Part shown: positions 62,913 through 64,000 of the stretch, piece by piece
Position numbering within the stretch: position 1 is the stretch's first letter
How the letters are laid out: every line of letters starts with the position of its first letter
Source: Azotobacter paspali
GTDB taxonomy: Bacteria; Pseudomonadota; Gammaproteobacteria; Pseudomonadales; Pseudomonadaceae
Assembly (NCBI RefSeq): GCF_042434745.1
Contig: NZ_JBHLSS010000098.1
DNA: 64,000 nucleotides
Strand: one strand, 5' to 3'
Notes under the pieces: generated by a model
What the model was told of the DNA's origin: nothing
What the model saw: only the letters and a program-made list of their open reading frames with translations
Databases searched by the model: none
Position numbers and translations under genes: made by a program

Positions 62913-64000
62913 TCCTGGCTGGCGAAGGCGTCCTGGTGCCGAGCCGGGTGCTTTCCTCGGCCCAAGCGACAGGTTTCGCCTTGTATGGCGAGTCACTTTC
63001 TCTTTGCCCGCGCAAAGAGAAAGTGACCAAAAAGAAAACGCGCCCGCTCATCCGGCCCCGGCTGCGTCGGGCTTCCCTCGCTTCGGCATCGCTCCGATAC
63101 GTTTTTCCTACCGGGAGCGGAGGGTTTTTCGGAAGCTGGCAGGAAGGCTTGGTGCCGAGCCGAATGCTTTCCTCGGCTGATACGACAGGTTTCGCCTTGT
63201 ACGGCGAGTCACTTTCTCTTTGCCCGCGCAAAGAGAAAGTGACCAAAAAGAAAACGCGCCCGCTCATCCGGCCCCGGCTACGCCGGGGTTCCCTCGCTCC
63301 GGCGCCGCTGCGGGGGCACGTCACGAAGGGACGTCCCTGTCCCTTCGTGACTCGCTCGGCGTCCTGCCTCGCGTCCCCCTCCGCGGCGCCTGCGCTCGGC
63401 CTGCTGAACGGGACCGGGGAGCTTGCCTGCAAACTCGGGATCGATCCTGAAAAAGCTTTTTTGCCCTTCGCTTCGCTTTTCGTTCGCGAAGGCAGAGACT
63501 CCTGCAGACCTATGCGGCTTGGTGTAGGCGCGGATTTATCGGGGCGACCATCCGCCACGGCCCTGGCGACACCTGAAGTTTCGTATCCGCGCCGGTCGCG
63601 AATGAATTCGCTCCTACAGGGGATCGGGGTGTTGCCTGAAAATTCGGGGCCGCTCCTGAAAAAGCTTCTTCGCTCTTCGCTTTGCTTTTCGTTTGCGGAG
63701 GCAGGGGCTGCACCCATTCCCCCTTCGTCAGGCCGAACGGAATCGCCGCGCAAGGGGTTGAGCCGCATGGATGCGGCGACGACTGCATGGATGCAGGAGG
63801 TAGAGCGACGCAGGACGCCAAAGCCGAAAGGCCCGTGGGCCATGGATGGCCCTTCGGGCCGTGCCCCTGGAGCGGCGATGGAGGGAGGGGACCCGGAGCG
63901 AAGCGCAGGGCCTGACGACGGGGGTGGCCTTCTTTTGGGTTACTTTTTCTTGGCTAGACAAGAAAAAGTGACTCGCCGTGCAAGGCGAAACCTGTCGCAT
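62913..64000. repeat. Repeat-filled region after the srf cluster
   Basis: About 1.1 kb without a credible gene. Two direct copies of the family repeat (62969-63072 and 63185-63288) share a perfect 16-bp hairpin stem, GTCACTTTCTCTTTGC and its complement, around a CCGC loop (62992-63027, 63208-63243). An inverted copy lies at about 63910-63996. Material between them resembles the filler at 56590-56920 in opposite orientation. Long ORFs here are repeat by-products. Confidence 0.8.
63523..63619. repeat. Pair of Pseudomonas-type REP elements
   Basis: TGTAGGCGCGGATTTATC (63523) and, inverted, the complement of TGTAGGAGCGAATTCATTCG (about 63591-63619) match the REP theme TGTAGGAGCG...TCGCG known from pseudomonads. 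Facing each other they form a BIME-like unit within the larger repeat block. Confidence 0.65.

Noticed and set aside
60840..62996. 718-codon open frame antisense to the vWA gene
   Set aside because: Same artefact; His/Gly/Val/Leu-rich translation without motifs, and it runs into the repeat.
62779..63843. 354-codon minus-strand open frame in the repeat region
   Set aside because: Contains the same translated segment twice because it crosses the direct repeats; no gene-like features.

Overview
The window reads as the replication-origin region of a GC-rich gammaproteobacterium of the family Pseudomonadaceae. The basis is gene order (fmt-rsmB-trkA; glyQ-glyS-gmhB-acyltransferase; gyrB-recF-dnaN-dnaA | oriC | rpmH-rnpA-yidD-yidC-mnmE ... 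mnmG-rsmG-parA-parB-atpIBEFHAGDC), Pseudomonas-type parS sites, and protein sequences that are close to Pseudomonas/Azotobacter ones from memory. An Azotobacter-like genome is my best guess, helped by the multicopy hairpin repeats; no database search was possible.

Layout. 1-3428: end of fmt, rsmB, trkA. 3469-5975 (minus): a lipoprotein-like 5'-nucleotidase and the 3-methyladenine glycosylase tag. 5976-12150: accessory insert between tag and glyQ, where pseudomonads usually have little; it holds a 140-bp MITE-like element, a membrane diguanylate cyclase and a FecI/FecR/TonB-receptor iron-signalling operon. The receptor is a mosaic: a host-like signalling domain joined to an AT-rich plug and barrel, with a frameshift near the C-terminus. 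12241-19232: glyQS, gmhB, acyltransferase, an unknown protein, a DyP peroxidase and a small monooxygenase-like protein. 19450-26182: gyrB, recF, dnaN, dnaA and oriC. 26183-30072: rpmH, rnpA, yidD, yidC, mnmE.

30073-34260 is a second accessory island, placed between mnmE and mnmG. It has an IS3-family relic, a 2OG-Fe(II) oxygenase with a long C-terminal extension, and decayed fragments of an SSL2-like helicase and of a small conserved protein. 34385-34750 holds a second DnaA-box cluster next to an AT-rich stretch, upstream of mnmG. 34876-46328: mnmG, rsmG, parAB and the nine-gene ATP synthase operon, with hairpins in three of its spacers and a strong terminator after atpC.

46539-51400 (minus): a TonB receptor, a solute-binding protein and a di-heme oxidoreductase, apparently one metal-uptake operon, fed from an extremely AT-rich promoter region. 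The last gene has a stop codon inside its signal-peptide reading frame. 51933-62912: a five-gene plus-strand SrfABC-like cluster with two single-pass membrane proteins, an actin/HSP70-fold ATPase (SrfB), a large P-loop GTPase-like protein (SrfC) and an exported von Willebrand A protein. I consider this the best candidate for a poorly described system. A 770-bp block of inverted hairpin repeats splits it, and the same repeats fill 62913-64000.

How the parts connect: ParA, ParB and the three parS sites segregate the origin region; DnaA, DnaN, RecF and Gyrase B serve replication and supercoiling; the rpmH-rnpA-yidD-yidC block couples ribosome/RNase P production to membrane protein insertion; two separate operons acquire metals. 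No tRNA, rRNA or CRISPR array was seen.
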